DNA from: JBBSHS01 sp038232515 | GTDB lineage: Bacteria > Actinomycetota > Acidimicrobiia > Acidimicrobiales > JAUJNH01 | DNA: 55,437 nt | Reading direction: 5' to 3' | Assembly: GCA_038232515.1 (NCBI GenBank) | Contig: JBBSHS010000006.1 | Span: 1 to 55,437, forward strand | Shown: positions 1 to 8,275 of the stretch, piece by piece | How positions within the stretch are numbered: position 1 is the stretch's first letter | How the letters are laid out: every line of letters begins with the position of its first letter | The notes under the pieces: model-generated | What the model saw: only the letters and a program-made list of their open reading frames with translations | Databases searched by the model: none | Told to the model about the DNA's origin: nothing | Program-made: the position numbers and the translations under genes

Positions 1-2
1 CC

Positions 3-377
3 GGCTGCCACGGGGGGGTCACCGCGCCCGGGGCCGGCGGCTCGGGGCCACCGGGGTCGGCAGCGGTAGGGGGGGCCCCGGCGGCGGCGCCCCCCCGACC
101 TTCGGCCCCGACGGCTCTGACGGCGGCGCCGCCGCCGCCGGCCACCACCGGGGCGCCGGCGGCCACGTCTCAACCGACGCCGGTCACGGTCCCGACGGCG
201 TCGCCGGCCGAGCCGTCCGAGCAGGTGCTGAAGACGGCGACGCCCCGGACCTCGCTGGCGGCTGACCGCCGCCGCCCGTACCCCGCCGCCGGACTGGCAT
301 TGCTACTGGCCCTGGGCACGGGCGGGGCCACCGCGTTGAAGATCCGCCGGATCAGCCGACCCGGCGCAGGACGGTGA
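3..377 (+). CDS. C-terminal part of a Pro/Ala-rich membrane-anchored protein (partial at window edge)
   Basis: The reading frame is open from the left edge to a TGA at 375-377, so only the last 124 residues are in the window. The first 80 or so visible residues are almost all Ala, Pro, Gly and Thr, like an extended wall-spanning linker. Near the end comes a hydrophobic helix (AAGLALLLALGTGGATAL) followed by a short basic tail (KIRRISRPGAGR). This pattern suggests an exported protein held by one C-terminal membrane helix with the tail in the cytoplasm. No catalytic domain is visible and the function is unknown. It converges on lexA and overlaps its last 26 bases. Low-complexity sequence in high-GC DNA can be open by chance; the hydrophobic helix and basic stop are the main support. 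Confidence 0.5.
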   Translation, partial: GCHGGVTAPGAGGSGPPGSAAVGGAPAAAPPRPSAPTALTAAPPPPATTGAPAATSQPTPVTVPTASPAEPSEQVLKTATPRTSLAADRRRPYPAAGLALLLALGTGGATALKIRRISRPGAGR

Positions 378-993
378 CCACCTTGCCGTAGACCCGCACA
401 TCGGCCGGGTCGAGGACGATGGGCGCGTACCCCCGTGCCTGGTTGGCGGGGATGAGCACCACCTTGGCGCCTTTGCGGGACCAGGTCTTGACGGTGGCCT
501 CCTCGCCGGGAATCCCGGCCACGACCAGATCGCCCTTTCTCGGTTCGGCGTCGCGGCGCACGACCACGTGGTCGCCGTCGAGGATGCCGACGTCGACCAT
601 GGAATCGCCGCGGACACAGAGCATGAACAGCTCGCCCGGGCCGGTGAAGTCCTCGGGGAGCGGCAGGATCTCTTCGACGTGCTCGTCGGCCAGCACACCG
701 GTGCCGGCCGCCACCTCACCCAGCAGAGGGACGTGCCGGACGGGGCGCCGGTCAGCGGTGGCCCCCGACCCGGGGTCGAAGCGCACCTCGATGGCCCGCG
801 GCTTGGTGGGATCGCGGTGCAGGAAGCCCTCGCGCTGCAGTGTGGCCAGGTGTGCGTGCACCGTGGAGGACGACGTGAGCCCCACGGCCTCGCCGATCTC
901 CCTTACCGACGGCGGGTAGCCGTGGGTGCGCAGATGCTCGGCGATGACGTCGAGGATCTGCCTTCGCTTGCCTGTGAGGACCGTGGCTGTCAT
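352..993 (-). CDS. lexA: LexA, SOS-response repressor/autoprotease
   Basis: Transcriptional repressor of the DNA-damage response that cleaves itself when RecA filaments form. The 213-residue protein has the usual length. Residues 1-65 form the winged-helix DNA-binding domain (TGKRRQILDVIAEH, then GYPPSVREIGEAVGL). The cleavage bond is the Ala96-Gly97 pair in EVAAGTG, and the catalytic dyad is Ser131 (RGDSM) with Lys169 (ATVKTW). The ATG at 991-993 was chosen because it has a GGGAG ribosome site and gives the family-standard N-terminus; the open frame runs further upstream without recognisable sequence. It is divergent from a LysM membrane protein across a region with four LexA boxes, so it is very likely autoregulated. 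Confidence 0.96.
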   Translation of the reverse strand: MTATVLTGKRRQILDVIAEHLRTHGYPPSVREIGEAVGLTSSSTVHAHLATLQREGFLHRDPTKPRAIEVRFDPGSGATADRRPVRHVPLLGEVAAGTGVLADEHVEEILPLPEDFTGPGELFMLCVRGDSMVDVGILDGDHVVVRRDAEPRKGDLVVAGIPGEEATVKTWSRKGAKVVLIPANQARGYAPIVLDPADVRVYGKVVTVLRRVG

Positions 994-1072
994 GGGATCT
1001 CCCGTCCTTGCTCGATGGCTCTCGTACCTGCCGGCGGCTGCACCTTGTCCGGCTCCGGGGCGCCGACTCCCG

Positions 1073-1088
1073 TCGAACGCCTGTTCCC
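1073..1088. promoter_or_regulatory. LexA (SOS) box 1, one mismatch
   Basis: TCGAAC-GCCT-GTTCCC. Against the actinobacterial consensus core CGAAC-N4-GTTCG only the last base differs. It is about 80 bases upstream of the lexA start and is the box nearest to lexA. Confidence 0.6.
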
Positions 1089-1115
1089 GACGGTACCAGT
1101 GCCGCCCGACCACGG

Positions 1116-1129
1116 CAAACACCTGTTCG
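1116..1129. promoter_or_regulatory. LexA (SOS) box 2, one mismatch
   Basis: CAAAC-ACCT-GTTCG, one mismatch from CGAAC-N4-GTTCG, 42 bases from box 1 (four helical turns), so the two could be occupied on the same DNA face. Confidence 0.55.
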
Positions 1130-1226
1130 GGGGCCGGCGCCGAGCGGGCCGGCGGAGCGGCTCCGTTCAAGGGCGACCCGGTTGTCACACCCATGGCGCA
1201 CACTGAGGTCATGATCGCACTTGACG

Positions 1227-1242
1227 ACGAACAGATGTTCGT
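1227..1242. promoter_or_regulatory. LexA (SOS) box 3, perfect palindrome
   Basis: ACGAAC-AGAT-GTTCGT, perfect CGAAC-N4-GTTCG core with one extra matching base pair on each side. It lies 61 bases upstream of the LysM gene start, in its likely promoter. Confidence 0.85.
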
Positions 1243-1260
1243 GTTTGATGGTAGAAGTGG

Positions 1261-1274
1261 CGAACGCCCGTTCG
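1261..1274. promoter_or_regulatory. LexA (SOS) box 4, perfect palindrome
   Basis: CGAAC-GCCC-GTTCG, perfect core, 28 bases upstream of the LysM gene start and 33 bases from box 3. Its position fits a repressor site over the transcription start of the LysM gene. Confidence 0.8.
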
Positions 1275-1302
1275 CCCCGACACGAAACGGACGGAGGTTG
1301 CC

Positions 1303-1719
1303 GTGGCGGCTGTTGCCCACCCGGATATAGGCCACATCGGGCCCGGCGCCCGCCCCGCCCTCCGACTGCTCCACCCCCCCGAACGCTCCCACCGGCTCCC
1401 CTCGCCGGTGGTGGTCCGGCGTCGACGGCATCTGGCCGCAGTACTCCTCGGCCTGCTGCTGGCGGTCGCCGTCGGGTGGGCAATCGGCCGACTCGGCACC
1501 GAACGACCCCTCGCCGGTGCCGGGTCGGCCTCAGGCGCCCTCCCTCTGCACCCGGCGGTGGCCCAGGCGTACGTCGTCCAACCGGGTGACTCGTTGTGGT
1601 CCATCAGCCGGGCCCGGCATCCCGATGGCGACATACGGCCGGTGGTGGCACGCCTGCTCGCCAGCCGGCGTGGCCGGCCGCTGCAGCCGGGCGAGCAGAT
1701 CGACCTCGCACCGCGGTAA
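1303..1719 (+). CDS. LysM membrane protein, probable SOS cell-division inhibitor (YneA/ChiZ/DivS type)
   Basis: A 138-residue protein: a basic cytoplasmic N-terminus, one membrane helix at about residues 43-63 (HLAAVLLGLLLAVAVGWAIG), then a LysM peptidoglycan-binding domain at 89-138 (AYVVQPGDSLWSISR ... LQPGEQIDL). The GTG start has a GGAGG site five bases upstream. In Bacillus (YneA), Corynebacterium (DivS) and Mycobacterium (Rv2719c/ChiZ), small one-helix proteins encoded divergently from lexA stop septation during the SOS response. The same position here and two perfect LexA boxes in the promoter support that role. Function is inferred from architecture and context; a generic LysM wall protein is the alternative. 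Confidence 0.85.
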   Translation: MAAVAHPDIGHIGPGARPALRLLHPPERSHRLPSPVVVRRRRHLAAVLLGLLLAVAVGWAIGRLGTERPLAGAGSASGALPLHPAVAQAYVVQPGDSLWSISRARHPDGDIRPVVARLLASRRGRPLQPGEQIDLAPR

Positions 1720-1778
1720 CGCTGCTTGACTGCGAACTCCTAACATCCGGGCATCAATCGACCCCTGGGAGGTACGTG

Positions 1779-2810
1779 ATGCGCGTCGGGGTACTGACCG
1801 GGGGTGGCGACTGTCCGGGCCTGAACGCCGTAATCCGCGGCGTGGTCCGCAAAGGCGAGACCGTCTACGGAGATGAGATGGTCGGCTTCAAGGACGGGTG
1901 GCGGGGTCTGATCGACGACAGGACCATGGCGCTCGACGTGGAGCACTGCCGCGGCATCCTGCCCCGGGGCGGGACCGTCCTGGGGATGTCCCGCACCAAT
2001 CCCTACAAGATCGAGGGCGGGGTCGACCGCGTGCTGACCACCCTCAAGTCCAACCGTATCGACGCCGTCGTGGCCATCGGTGGAGAGGACACCCTGGGTG
2101 TGGCTTCGAAGCTGGGCGACGCCGGAGTGTCGCTGGTGGGTGTGCCCAAGACCATCGACAACGACCTCTCGGCCACCGAGGTGACCTTCGGGTTCCACAC
2201 CGCCGTGCAGATTGCCGTCGACGCCATCGACCGGTTGCACACCACGGCCGAGAGCCATGACCGGGTGCTGGTGTGCGAGGTGATGGGGCGCCACGCCGGA
2301 TGGATCGCCACCTATGCCGGGATCGCCGGCGGCGCAGCTGAAATCCTGGTGCCGGAGGAGCCCTTCGACATCACCGTGGTGTGCGACAAGTTGAAGGCCA
2401 GGCACGCCAAGGGCCGCTACGCGTCGATCGTGGTCGTGGCCGAGGGGGCCGTGCCCAAGGAAGGCAGCTTCAGCGTGGCCGACAAGGGGGTCGACGCCTT
2501 CGGCCACGTCCGGTTGGGGGGCGTCGGAGCCCAGGTGGCCGAGGAGATCGAGAAGCGCACGGGTTTCGAGACGCGGGTGACGGTGCTCGGCTACATACAG
2601 CGCGGGGGAACTCCCACCGCCTATGACCGGGTGCTGGCCACCCGCTTCGGCATCGCCGCCATCGAGGCGGTGCACGACGGCGCCTTCGGTCACATGGTGG
2701 CGCTGCAGGCGGGTGCCATCGTCCGCGTGCCGCTGAGCGACGCCGTCGGTGAGCTCAAGACCGTCGATGCCGACCTCCTGCACGGCGTGGCCGAGGTCTT
2801 CTGGGGCTAG
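1779..2810 (+). CDS. 6-phosphofructokinase, probably pyrophosphate-dependent
   Basis: Phosphorylates fructose 6-phosphate to fructose 1,6-bisphosphate. At 343 residues it has the length of the actinobacterial PfkA group. The nucleotide/PPi loop is GGGDCPGLN (residues 8-16), the catalytic loop is PKTIDNDL and the sugar-phosphate site includes MGRHAGW. Two diagnostic positions read Asp (GGEDTLG, where ATP enzymes have Gly) and Lys (PKTIDND, where ATP enzymes have Gly); this Asp/Lys combination marks PPi-using enzymes of the Amycolatopsis type. The ATG at 1779 has GGGAGG at 1767-1772; an in-frame GTG sits directly before it. The reaction would then be reversible and could serve gluconeogenesis. 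The family is certain; the phosphoryl donor is inferred from residues. Confidence 0.93.
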   Translation: MRVGVLTGGGDCPGLNAVIRGVVRKGETVYGDEMVGFKDGWRGLIDDRTMALDVEHCRGILPRGGTVLGMSRTNPYKIEGGVDRVLTTLKSNRIDAVVAIGGEDTLGVASKLGDAGVSLVGVPKTIDNDLSATEVTFGFHTAVQIAVDAIDRLHTTAESHDRVLVCEVMGRHAGWIATYAGIAGGAAEILVPEEPFDITVVCDKLKARHAKGRYASIVVVAEGAVPKEGSFSVADKGVDAFGHVRLGGVGAQVAEEIEKRTGFETRVTVLGYIQRGGTPTAYDRVLATRFGIAAIEAVHDGAFGHMVALQAGAIVRVPLSDAVGELKTVDADLLHGVAEVFWG

Positions 2811-2982
2811 GCATCGGGGCTTCGCCCCAGCCCGACGGGCAGCGATGTTGTTGACCCGCATGCCACGCGCGCATCCTGCGTCCGTGGGCTGGCCGTCATC
2901 CTCGAACCCGAGCGGCCCTCCTGCACCGTCACACAGCGGTCACTGACCTTGTCGGCGCGGCGCGGAACTTGACTCAATCGTG
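2811..2982 (-). repeat. Dispersed repeat, left copy (inverted relative to 6173-6385)
   Basis: The core at 2940-2982 matches the reverse complement of 6173-6215 in 41 of 43 bases. Beyond it, on the strand opposite to the numbering, both copies share a weaker AGGATGACG(G)CCAGCCC stretch and end in a CGTCGGGC-GGGGCG-AGCCCCG element. This copy is shorter and looks internally deleted. It fills the space between the phosphofructokinase stop and the methyltransferase, and its core encodes the last 13 residues of the methyltransferase. Confidence 0.7.
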
Positions 2983-3764
2983 CGGGACCAGGCGCCAAGC
3001 GCCTGGTCCCGCTGGCGGACGGCTTCGGCGCAGACGATGCCGGCGGCCACGGCCACGTTCAGCGACTCGACCCCGACGGCCATGGGGATGGCCCTCCACT
3101 CGGCCACCTGGTCGGCCACCACACCGGACACGCCGTTCGTCTCCCCACCCAGGACGAACACGGTTGGGTGGGGAAGGGGATGGAACACCGGTTCGGCGGA
3201 ATCCGCAGCCAGGCCCACCACGCGGGCGCCGGCCTGGGCCAGGGCGGCCGTGGCTTGCATGGCCGTCGGGGCCCGCAACACGGTGGCGAAGAAGGCCACG
3301 CCAGCCGAGGCCTTGACCACCAGCGGCCCCAGCCCGGGGACCCCCAGCCGGGGGAGGACCGTGGCGAACCCGAAGGCGGCGGCCGTGCGCAGCACCAGAC
3401 CGACGTTGGCCGGATTGGTGATGCCGTCGAGCACCAGCACGTTGCCCATACCGCTGAGCTGGTGGACGGCCAGCCAGTCACCCAGCTCGACCACCCCCGG
3501 CGCCTCGACGTCGGCCACCACGCCTTGATCGTGGCGGCCGTTGCGGCTGATGCGGGTGACCTGGTCTGCCGAGGCGCGGTCCACCCGCACCCCGCGCCGG
3601 TGGGCGGCGGCGATGATGTCGTCGACCGAAGACCCGTGGACGTTGCCGGCCATCACCACCTTGGCCACGGCCAGGCGCTCGTCCCGCAGAGCCTCGAGCA
3701 CCGGCATACGGCCGTAGACGGTGATGAAACGCTCCCTCGGCGACCGTTGGTGGATGGGGGTCAA
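2940..3764 (-). CDS. SpoU/TrmH-family RNA 2'-O-methyltransferase (RlmB-like)
   Basis: Transfers a methyl group from S-adenosylmethionine to a ribose 2'-OH of rRNA or tRNA. The 274-residue protein has an N-terminal substrate-binding domain with the VYGRMPVLEALRDERL pattern (normally VYGxxAVxEAL) and a SPOUT domain with all three motifs: NPANVGLVLRTAAAFG, LGGETNGVS and IPMAVGVESLNVAVAAGI. The start is a TTG at 3762-3764 with GAGG just upstream; the next in-frame ATG would cut into the conserved VYGR motif. It begins four bases after the stop of the upstream phosphatase gene, so the two are probably cotranscribed. The last residues come from a dispersed repeat, so the original C-terminus may have been replaced. 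RlmB (23S Gm2251) is the likeliest target; TrmH-type tRNA activity is possible. Confidence 0.88.
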   Translation of the reverse strand: MTPIHQRSPRERFITVYGRMPVLEALRDERLAVAKVVMAGNVHGSSVDDIIAAAHRRGVRVDRASADQVTRISRNGRHDQGVVADVEAPGVVELGDWLAVHQLSGMGNVLVLDGITNPANVGLVLRTAAAFGFATVLPRLGVPGLGPLVVKASAGVAFFATVLRAPTAMQATAALAQAGARVVGLAADSAEPVFHPLPHPTVFVLGGETNGVSGVVADQVAEWRAIPMAVGVESLNVAVAAGIVCAEAVRQRDQALGAWSRTIESSSAPRRQGQ

Positions 3765-3768
3765 CGCC

Positions 3769-4608
3769 TCATGCCATGGGGCCGCCAGCGCCGGCCTGGC
3801 GCAGCAGGGCCAGGACCGGCTCCATCAGGTCGGCCCGGGCGGCGACGATGGTTCGATCGGCGGTGGGAGGACCGCCCTCCAGGGTGGTGACCGCCGCTCC
3901 CGCCTCTTCCGCGATCAGTATCCCGCCGGCGTGGTCCCAGTGGTTCAGGCCCCGCTCGTAGTAGGCGTCCAGCCGGCCGGCGGCCACCGAGCACAGATCG
4001 AGCGCCGCCGAACCACCCCGGCGGATGTCGCGGACCCGGGCGAGCACACCGGCCAGGATGGCGCCCTGGACCTTCCGCCGTTCGGCGCCGTAGCCGAAGC
4101 CGGTGCCGACCAGGGATTCCTCCAGCGGACCGCCGGTGGCGGGAAGCTCCAGTCGCCGCTCTCCGAGCATGTTGCGCAGAAAGGCGCCGCCGCCCAGGCT
4201 GGCCAGGAAAGTGTCGCCCCTCTGGGGGTCGTGTACCACCGCGGCGACGGGCCGGCCGTTGAGCTCGGCCGCTACCGAGACACAGAAGCCCGGGTAGCCG
4301 TAGAAGTAGTTGGTGGTGCCGTCGATGGGATCGACCACCCAGACGACGCCGGTCGTCGACTCGGTGGCCCCGCCTTCCTCGCCCACCAGGCCGTCGCCGG
4401 GCCGGCGCTGCGCCAATCGGTCCGCCACCAGAGCCTCGGCTGCCTGGTCGACCTCCGTGACCAGATCGGTGGCCGAGGTCTTGGTGGCGGCCACCACCCG
4501 CTCACGGCGCTGACCCTCGAGCAGGAGGGCGCCGGCCTCGAGGGCCACGTCCAGGGCGACGGCCAGCAGATCGGCGGCGACGGTCACGTTCGACACGCCC
4601 GCCATCAT
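3769..4608 (-). CDS. Inositol-monophosphatase-family phosphatase
   Basis: Mg-dependent phosphatase of the SuhB/ImpA/HisN superfamily, 279 residues. Metal-binding motif 1 is WVVDPIDGTTNYFYGYP and motif 2 is WDHAGGILIAEEAGA; the upstream Glu pair is LVGEEGG. Possible substrates are inositol 1-phosphate, fructose 1,6-bisphosphate or histidinol phosphate, and the sequence alone does not decide. Being near a phosphofructokinase does not settle it either. Two ATGs in tandem at 4603-4608 give the family-typical start; an ATG at 4632 and one at 4641 would add a few residues. The frame stays open to 5166, but that part covers a group II intron remnant on the other strand and is not coding. It reads into the methyltransferase gene. 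Confidence 0.9.
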   Translation of the reverse strand: MMAGVSNVTVAADLLAVALDVALEAGALLLEGQRRERVVAATKTSATDLVTEVDQAAEALVADRLAQRRPGDGLVGEEGGATESTTGVVWVVDPIDGTTNYFYGYPGFCVSVAAELNGRPVAAVVHDPQRGDTFLASLGGGAFLRNMLGERRLELPATGGPLEESLVGTGFGYGAERRKVQGAILAGVLARVRDIRRGGSAALDLCSVAAGRLDAYYERGLNHWDHAGGILIAEEAGAAVTTLEGGPPTADRTIVAARADLMEPVLALLRQAGAGGPMA

Positions 4609-4889
4609 CGCCGATGGCGGGGCTTCTCTCATTTTGTGCATCCCTTGCGGGTTCGCCAGATGGTCGACAGGTCGCCCTGGCTCGGCCCGCCGCACCGGGT
4701 GCCGTCCGGCGGCACCCCCGAGCGGCGGAGCGCTCCCAGAGTTACAGTGCCGGATCGGCCCGAGCGTGCGCGAGTTGCGTTCGGTGTGCACCAGAGGGGG
4801 AAGCCCCGCCCGGGTCATGAGGGAGAAGGGCTTTCGGCACCTTGAGGTCGTCGACGAGGAGGGCGACCCCGCGGGCGTCTTCTCAAACG

Positions 4890-5105
4890 GCTTCTCATCA
4901 AGAAGCGGGGCCGCACCCGGCGGCCGGGCCAGGCGAGCGGTTGGACGCGTACCTGGTTCCACGACCAGGGCCTGCACAAGCTCATGGGCACCATCCGATA
5001 CCGCAGGCGGCGTACCGTCGGTAAGCCGTATGCGGGAAAACCGCACGTAGGGATTGAAAGGGGGATGGGGAACCGGGTCCGCAGTGCGGACACCGCGCCC
5101 CTGAC
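4890..5105 (+). mobile_element. Group II intron remnant: end of the reverse transcriptase/maturase, then RNA domain V
   Basis: Frame 4894-5017 encodes a peptide that ends WTRTWFHDQGLHKLMGTIRY, the ending typical of many bacterial group II intron reverse transcriptases. Adding one C after the Tyr codon would give RYPQAAYRR and a TAA stop, so a frameshift is likely. Directly after it, 5023-5056 reads AAGCCGTATGCGGGAAAA then CCGCACGTAGGGATTG. That is the domain V hairpin of group II introns (AGCCGTATGCG, GAAA loop, CGCACGTA-GG). The next 50 bases can fold as domain VI, and the 3' splice end would be near 5105, a few bases before the threonine aldolase start. The body of the reverse transcriptase and domains I-III are missing, so it cannot move on its own. 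Boundaries are approximate. Confidence 0.75.
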
Positions 5106-5110
5106 TACCA

Positions 5111-6136
<1,026 letters not shown>

Positions 6137-6172
6137 AGGCGCGCCGCTAGGCGCTCGGCGCCCAGGAACCGA

Positions 6173-6385
6173 CACGATTGCGTCAAGTTCCGCGCCGCAC
6201 CGACAAGGTCAGTGATGGCCGCTTCGAGCTTGTCGAACTGACGGCGCAAGGGTGGGCGAAGGCCCGGACCGGGTCTCAGGATGACGCCAGCCCGCGTGCG
6301 GAGGTGTGGGTGAAAGACATCTCCGCTCGCTATGCCGAAGAGATGATCTGACCGCTCGTCGGGCCGGGGCGCAGCCCCGGTAGGG
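6173..6385 (+). repeat. Dispersed repeat, right copy, with coding-like tail
   Basis: The core 6173-6215 is the inverted match of 2940-2982 (41 of 43 bases). In this copy the plus strand is open through the repeat to a TGA at about 6349-6351 and encodes VELTAQGWAKARTGSQDDAS then PRAEVWVKDISARYAEEMI. That reads like the end of a real protein with no recognisable start, so the repeat may come from a duplicated gene end. I do not recognise the family. The final part is the GC hairpin CGGGCCGGGGCGCAGCCCCGG, shared in similar form with the left copy. Confidence 0.65.
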
Positions 6386-6394
6386 TCGCCGGCC

Positions 6395-7099
6395 GTGGCC
6401 GAGTTGGTGGACGGGGTGCCGGCCTCGGCCCTCGCCGTGTACGCCCACCCCGACGACCCGGAAGTGGGATGCGGGGGGACGCTGGCCCGCTGGGCGGCGG
6501 CCGGATCCCGAATCCACGTGGTCATCTGCACGTCGGGGGACAAGGGCGCAGCCGCGGAGGGCATCGATGCTGCGGATCTGGTGGCCGTCCGGGCTTCGGA
6601 GATCACCGGGGCCTGCGCCGCCTTGGGGGTGGCCGGCCACACCCTGCTCGAGCACTCCGACGGGGAGGTCGAACCGGTCCGGCTGCGACGCCAGGTCGTG
6701 GCCCTGGTCCGCCGGCTGCGGCCCGAGGTGGTGCTGTGCCCGGACCCCACCGCGGTGTTCTTCGGGCAGCACTACTTCAATCACCGCGACCACCGGGACG
6801 TCGGTTGGGCAACCATGGACGCCCTCTCCCCGGACGCCCGCAGCCCGCTGTACGAGCCGGACGCCGGGCCGCCCCACAGCGTGGCCGTGGCCTACCTGTC
6901 GGGCACCCTGGCCCCCGACGCCTGGGTCGACATCACCTCGTCCGTCGATGCCAAGGCCGCCGCCCTGCGCTGCCACGCCTCGCAGCTGGGCGACACCGCC
7001 GACTCATTGGAGGCGGCCGTTCGGGCCCGGGCCGAGCAGGGCGGCCTGGTGGCGGGCGTGCCCTTTGCCGAGGGCTTCCGCCGCATCATCACCCCCTGA
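6395..7099 (+). CDS. LmbE/PIG-L family zinc deacetylase
   Basis: Zinc-dependent N-deacetylase of the GlcNAc-PI de-N-acetylase family, 234 residues. The metal site is AHPDDPEVGCGG near residue 17 and the second ligand region is FNHRDHRDVG near residue 133. In actinobacteria, family members act in mycothiol synthesis (MshB), on mycothiol conjugates (Mca) or on other N-acetyl sugars. This protein is shorter than MshB and Mca (about 290-300), so a mycothiol role is not supported here. The GTG at 6395 follows directly after the dispersed repeat. It is a single gene; the next gene is on the opposite strand. Confidence 0.85.
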   Translation: MAELVDGVPASALAVYAHPDDPEVGCGGTLARWAAAGSRIHVVICTSGDKGAAAEGIDAADLVAVRASEITGACAALGVAGHTLLEHSDGEVEPVRLRRQVVALVRRLRPEVVLCPDPTAVFFGQHYFNHRDHRDVGWATMDALSPDARSPLYEPDAGPPHSVAVAYLSGTLAPDAWVDITSSVDAKAAALRCHASQLGDTADSLEAAVRARAEQGGLVAGVPFAEGFRRIITP

Positions 7100-7135
7100 G
7101 GGGCCAGCTGGGGGACGGATCGCCGGTGGTCGTGC

Positions 7136-7195
7136 GACATCGTCCCGACTGACATCGTCCCGACTGACATCGTCACGACTGACCTCGTCCCCACT
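7136..7195. repeat. Tandem repeat, four 15-bp units
   Basis: Units GACATCGTCCCGACT (7136), the same (7151), GACATCGTCACGACT (7166) and GACCTCGTCCCCACT (7181). The last unit runs into TCGTCCCCACTACGG, a motif that also forms both arms of the hairpin at 23703-23756. The array lies between two convergent genes. Confidence 0.9.
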
Positions 7196-7448
7196 ACGGG
7201 GAGCTGCGCCATTCGCCCATGGCCCGCAGCACCAGGACGGCGACGACGGCCACCCCGGCCGCGGACACGACGGCTCCGACGATGGCACCGATGCCCTGGC
7301 CGGTGGAGCAGCCGCCGGTGCACTCGAGCCCCACGAAGGCGTCACCGATGAGGGCGCCGGCCAGCCCGGCCACCACAATGGCGGCGAAGGCGGCGATCCG
7401 GGCCCCCACCGACGGGAGGGCCGAGACCGGCGCGTCGTCGTCGGGCAC
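7194..7448 (-). CDS. Small two-helix membrane protein, unknown function
   Basis: 84 residues from a GTG at 7446-7448. Two hydrophobic stretches (ARIAAFAAIVVAGLAGALIG, and GIGAIVGAVVSAAGVAVVAV) flank a loop with a Cys pair, LECTGGCSTGQG. The N-terminus is short and acidic (PDDDAPVSALP) and the end is basic/aromatic (RAMGEWRSSP). This helix-loop-helix with paired cysteines suggests a small inner-membrane protein, but I do not recognise a family. It is divergent from the mannosyltransferase gene with a 21-base gap, so the two promoters overlap. The open frame extends beyond 7448, but that part is antisense to the mannosyltransferase. Confidence 0.6.
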   Translation of the reverse strand: MPDDDAPVSALPSVGARIAAFAAIVVAGLAGALIGDAFVGLECTGGCSTGQGIGAIVGAVVSAAGVAVVAVLVLRAMGEWRSSP

Positions 7449-7469
7449 GGCTGCCGATCCTAGAGTTCG

Positions 7470-8204
7470 GTGATCCTCCCCCTCGTCGTCATCCCGACGT
7501 ACCAAGAAGCCGCCAACATCCAAGAGGTGGTTCGCCGCGTACGCGCCGCCCTTCCCGAATCCCATGTCCTGGTGGTCGACGACGCCAGCCCGGACGGCAC
7601 GGCTGGACTGGCAGCGGCCGTGGGCGACGACATCGGCGGCGTCGACGTCCTGCGCCGGCCGGCCAAGGCCGGTCTGGGCTCGGCCTACCGCGACGGCTTC
7701 GCCTGGGGGCTCGAGCGCCACTTCGACGTGCTGGTGGAGATGGATGCCGACCTGTCCCACGATCCGGCGGCGCTGCCCCGGCTGCTCGGCGCCATCCTCG
7801 ACGGGGCCGACCTGGCCATCGGCTCCCGCTACGTGCCGGGGGGTTCCATCCCGCGCTGGTCGTGGTACCGGCGGGCGCTGTCGCGCTACGGCAACCGCTA
7901 CGCGTCGGCCGTGCTCGGCCTGGGCGTCAGTGACGCCACCTCGGGCTATCGCGCCTACCGGGCCGAAGTCATCCGCAAGCTCGACCCGGCCACCTTGCGG
8001 GCTGACGGCTACGGCTTCCAGATCGAGACCGCCTACGGCGTCCGCCAGATCGGGGGCGAGATCCACGAGGTCCCCATCGCCTTCAGCGACCGGGCCTGGG
8101 GGACCTCGAAGATGTCGGTGCGCATCGTGGCCGAGGCGCTCGGGCTGGTGACGTGGTGGGGCGTGCGGGACCGCCTCGTCCACCGCCGCGCCCCCTCCCG
8201 CTGA
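7470..8204 (+). CDS. Polyprenol-phosphate mannose synthase (GT2, DPM1/Ppm1 domain)
   Basis: Cytoplasmic-face glycosyltransferase that moves mannose from GDP-mannose to polyprenyl phosphate, the donor for extracytoplasmic mannosylation. The 244-residue GT-A protein begins LVVIPTYQEAANI, has the UDP/GDP-binding DDASPDGT and the metal motif VEMDADLSHDP; IGSRYVPGG and SRYGNRYA match DPM1-type enzymes. There is no membrane segment, so it is a stand-alone catalytic domain, unlike mycobacterial Ppm1 which is fused to an acyltransferase. The GTG at 7470 gives the standard N-terminus. The end overlaps no gene; dinB starts 72 bases further on. Confidence 0.88.
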   Translation: MILPLVVIPTYQEAANIQEVVRRVRAALPESHVLVVDDASPDGTAGLAAAVGDDIGGVDVLRRPAKAGLGSAYRDGFAWGLERHFDVLVEMDADLSHDPAALPRLLGAILDGADLAIGSRYVPGGSIPRWSWYRRALSRYGNRYASAVLGLGVSDATSGYRAYRAEVIRKLDPATLRADGYGFQIETAYGVRQIGGEIHEVPIAFSDRAWGTSKMSVRIVAEALGLVTWWGVRDRLVHRRAPSR

Positions 8205-8275
8205 ACGGCGCCGGCATCGTCCTGCGGTCGGGCCACTTGCCCCGCACCATTCTGTCCGGTGGGCAGACTGGGGCC

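Noticed and set aside
1740..2861. Long open frame antisense to the phosphofructokinase
   Set aside because: It mirrors codon bias of the real gene in very GC-rich DNA and has no recognisable protein; many such mirror frames occur across the window (for example 5105-6175, 29299-30888, 45367-47199).
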